Shown here piece after piece: positions 5,689 to 6,829 of a stretch of 6,829 nt of DNA; position 1 is the first letter of the stretch, and every line of letters starts with the position of its first letter. The notes beneath the pieces are model-generated. The model was not told where the DNA came from, did not search any database, and saw only the letters and a program-made list of their open reading frames with translations. The DNA comes from Pseudomonadota bacterium (lineage in GTDB: Bacteria; Desulfobacterota; Syntrophia; Syntrophales; JADFWA01). A program made the translations under genes and the position numbers. The stretch lies in assembly GCA_030610915.1 (NCBI GenBank), contig JAUWQS010000087.1, positions 1 through 6,829 of the forward strand. Reading direction: 5' to 3'.

Positions 5689-6363
5689 TCAGTTTTTCCA
5701 GCAGCGATCCGCTTCCTCATATCCCGTTATCAATCTTTGTTCGAGACGGTGGCGAATATCTTCAAATTCGCCAGTACCCATTTCTTTGGGAATAAATTCC
5801 AGTGAGCCGAAGCGGATCAATATCCTGCTGAAAGGCCGGGGAACCATAAACCTGTCCCAGCTATTGAATATCCAGGGTTTCTCATAGGAGATATATGCAG
5901 GACAGAGGGCAGCTCCGGATTTCTGTGCAAGGGTGATAATGCCCGGTTTAACGACACGAGGCGGCCCCGTAGGGCCATCTACGATGTGACCTCCGAGGCG
6001 ATTTTCAATCACTCCGACGACCATCTGTTGTAGTGCCTTTCTCCCTCCCCGTGAGCTCGATCCGCGCACCGGTCGCCACCCGATTCGCCTGCCGACATCG
6101 GCAATGAAGTCTCCATCCCTGCTCTGGCTGATCATTATGCAGGGAGATTCATCAAATATCCTGGGCAGATAAAAGCCCCCAAAGAACCTCTGATGCCAGC
6201 TGCACAATATAACCCCGCCGTTATTCTTCAGATGCTTCCTTAACTCCCCTTCATTTTCCAGTCTAAGTTTGGTTGTCTTAGAGTACAGGGCAAGTGCGTA
6301 GTAGGCAAAAAAAGTCAAAATGTGTCGAATTATAAAGTACTTTATCTCTTTTTTGATGCTCAC
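5689..6363 (-). CDS. DUF374 / LPLAT-family lysophospholipid acyltransferase-like protein
   Basis: 224 residues read on the minus strand from GTG at 6363-6361. A GAGGT about ten bases upstream supports this start, and no better upstream start is visible. The family is a small membrane-associated branch of the glycerolipid/lipid-A acyltransferases. Visible features: a hydrophobic N-terminal helix (about 8-27) likely to sit on the inner membrane; 'ILCSWHQRFFGGFY' (52-65), whose His57 is the catalytic-type histidine; 'SQSRDGDFIADVGRRIGW' (79-96); 'RGSSSRGGRKAL' (100-111), like the substrate-binding block of the superfamily; 'VDGPTGPPRVVKPGIITLAQKSG' (128-150); and a C-terminal 'SWDRFMVPRPFSRI' element. 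The exact acyl donor and acceptor are unknown for this branch; a role in envelope lipid or lipid A modification is inferred. It is convergent with kdsD, and its upstream region is the repeat element, so any promoter would lie in or beside the repeat. Confidence 0.88.
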   Translation of the reverse strand: MSIKKEIKYFIIRHILTFFAYYALALYSKTTKLRLENEGELRKHLKNNGGVILCSWHQRFFGGFYLPRIFDESPCIMISQSRDGDFIADVGRRIGWRPVRGSSSRGGRKALQQMVVGVIENRLGGHIVDGPTGPPRVVKPGIITLAQKSGAALCPAYISYEKPWIFNSWDRFMVPRPFSRILIRFGSLEFIPKEMGTGEFEDIRHRLEQRLITGYEEADRCWKN

Positions 6364-6414
6364 CTTATTCTGACCTCAGGGTATTATTGATGGACTCGTA
6401 AAAAGTTCACATAG

Positions 6415-6506
6415 TGTCATTCTGAGGAGCCCTTCGCCCATGTCATTCTGAGGAGCGAAGCGACGAAGAATCTATGGCTCAGGATAAACTCCGCGACGAA
6501 GAATCT
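6415..6506. repeat. Short direct repeats of the 'CATTCTGAGGAGCGAAGCGACGAAGAATCT' type
   Basis: TGTCATTCTGAGGAGC occurs exactly twice (6415-6430 and 6441-6456, 26 nt apart). GCGACGAAGAATCT occurs exactly twice (6460-6473 and 6493-6506). The second copy of the first word and the first copy of the second word join into one longer unit with self-complementary CTTCG/CGAAG stretches. The layout suggests two overlapping copies of one roughly 30-nt unit, one damaged. This unit belongs to a class of intergenic repeats seen dispersed in many bacterial genomes. Confidence 0.75.
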
Positions 6507-6532
6507 CAATGATATCAGATTGTTCGCTATCC

Positions 6533-6588
6533 CCTTCGTTATACTCAGGGCTTCGGCTCACCAGACGCTGTCCTGAGCGAAGTGAAGG
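6533..6588. repeat. Imperfect palindromic repeat unit
   Basis: The left arm 6533-6549 (CCTTCGTTATACTCAGG) and the complement of the right arm 6572-6588 (CCTGAGCGAAGTGAAGG) agree at 12 of 17 positions, with intact CTCAGG/CCTGAG and CCTTC/GAAGG ends and a 22-nt apex. It would form a stem-loop in RNA or single-stranded DNA. Confidence 0.5.
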
Positions 6589-6624
6589 AACGACAAAGGA
6601 GTATTTTCCCGACTTCCAAGTAAC

Positions 6625-6727
6625 TTACGCGAAATTGCACTCAAAAAGTGACTCCGTCGGGCGAGACGCCCGACCTACTACTGGGTAAGACAGGCGTCCT
6701 CGCCTGTCTATAAGGAAATGAATGCAA
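6625..6727 (-). repeat. Degenerate GC-rich interspersed repeat, copy B (inverted relative to copy A)
   Basis: Read on the minus strand this stretch follows the same order of blocks as 4241-4404: TTGCATTCATTT, a GACAGGCG-TCCT-CGCCTGTC hairpin (9-bp stem 6688-6696/6701-6709), the AGGTCGGGCGTCTCGCC core (6660-6676), then a diverged tail with about 29 of 38 positions matching. The core here is a perfect hairpin, GTCGGGCG-AGA-CGCCCGAC (6656-6674). It is about 60 nt shorter than copy A because it lacks the extra hairpin units. It lies inside the larger inverted-repeat-bounded element. Confidence 0.75.
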
Positions 6728-6829
6728 CCAAATTTAAGTTACTCCCCATAATTCCGACGTATCGGCATAATGGAACTTTTTACTATTCCATTACTCTTAT
6801 CAAAGGAATGATCCCTATAGCAAAAAAAA

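Larger units (their letters stand above)
6386..6795. mobile_element. Mosaic non-coding repeat element with imperfect terminal inverted repeats (MITE/REP-like)
   Basis: The 466 nt from 6364 to the window end contain no gene. A 23-nt block at 6386-6408 and the complement of 6773-6795 are identical at 19 positions, including an 11-nt exact core GTAAAAAGTTC (6398-6408) / GAACTTTTTAC (6773-6783). Between these ends lie, in order, CATTCTGAGGAGC direct repeats, a CTCAGG/CCTGAG hairpin, GTCGGGCG/CGCCCGAC and GACAGGCG/CGCCTGTC hairpins, and an AAATGAATGCAA block shared with the repeat after queF. There is no transposase and no obvious target-site duplication. It could be a non-autonomous element or a pile-up of separate short repeats; the inverted ends favour the former. 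Similar units occur widely in Desulfobacterota-type genomes, from memory. Confidence 0.5.

Overview
The window reads as the chromosome of a Gram-negative bacterium. It carries the inner-membrane and outer-membrane parts of a type IV pilus machine, a Kdo-pathway enzyme and an acyltransferase of the lipid-A/lysophospholipid type, all of which imply an outer membrane. Gene order, protein style and mosaic intergenic repeats with 'GTCGGGCG...CGCCCGAC' and 'CATTCTGAGGAGCGAAGCGACGAAG' units resemble Desulfobacterota (former Deltaproteobacteria) or neighbouring phyla. That placement rests on memory of such genomes, not on a search.

Left part (1-3609, + strand): a tightly packed pilM(partial)-pilN-pilO-pilP-pilQ operon. 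pilM/pilN and pilP/pilQ overlap by ATGA, pilN/pilO are 3 nt apart and pilO/pilP 17 nt apart. PilM (cytoplasmic ring), PilN and PilO (single-pass inner-membrane coiled-coil proteins), PilP (periplasmic connector) and PilQ (outer-membrane secretin) form the alignment complex through which the pilus is assembled. PilQ is short: it has AMIN, N0 and secretin-core regions, but the usual N1 domain appears to be absent.

Middle (3610-4435): a 271-nt spacer, then a small AT-rich gene, queF (preQ0 reductase of queuosine synthesis). It has complete active-site residues but an unusual 'CPGTLLPD' motif and no visible Shine-Dalgarno. A GC-rich degenerate repeat lies directly after it.

Right part (4436-6829): kdsD/kpsF (arabinose-5-phosphate isomerase, first step toward Kdo) on the + strand converges with a DUF374-type acyltransferase on the - strand. 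Between them lies a roughly 136-nt imperfect inverted repeat. Upstream of the acyltransferase, the last ~465 nt hold no gene. They contain a mosaic repeat element of about 410 nt bounded by imperfect inverted repeats, and part of it matches the repeat after queF in opposite orientation.

The genes are ordinary housekeeping or envelope genes, and I see no new defence or biosynthetic system. The most interesting material is the non-coding repeat architecture, followed by the reduced PilQ and the odd queF locus.
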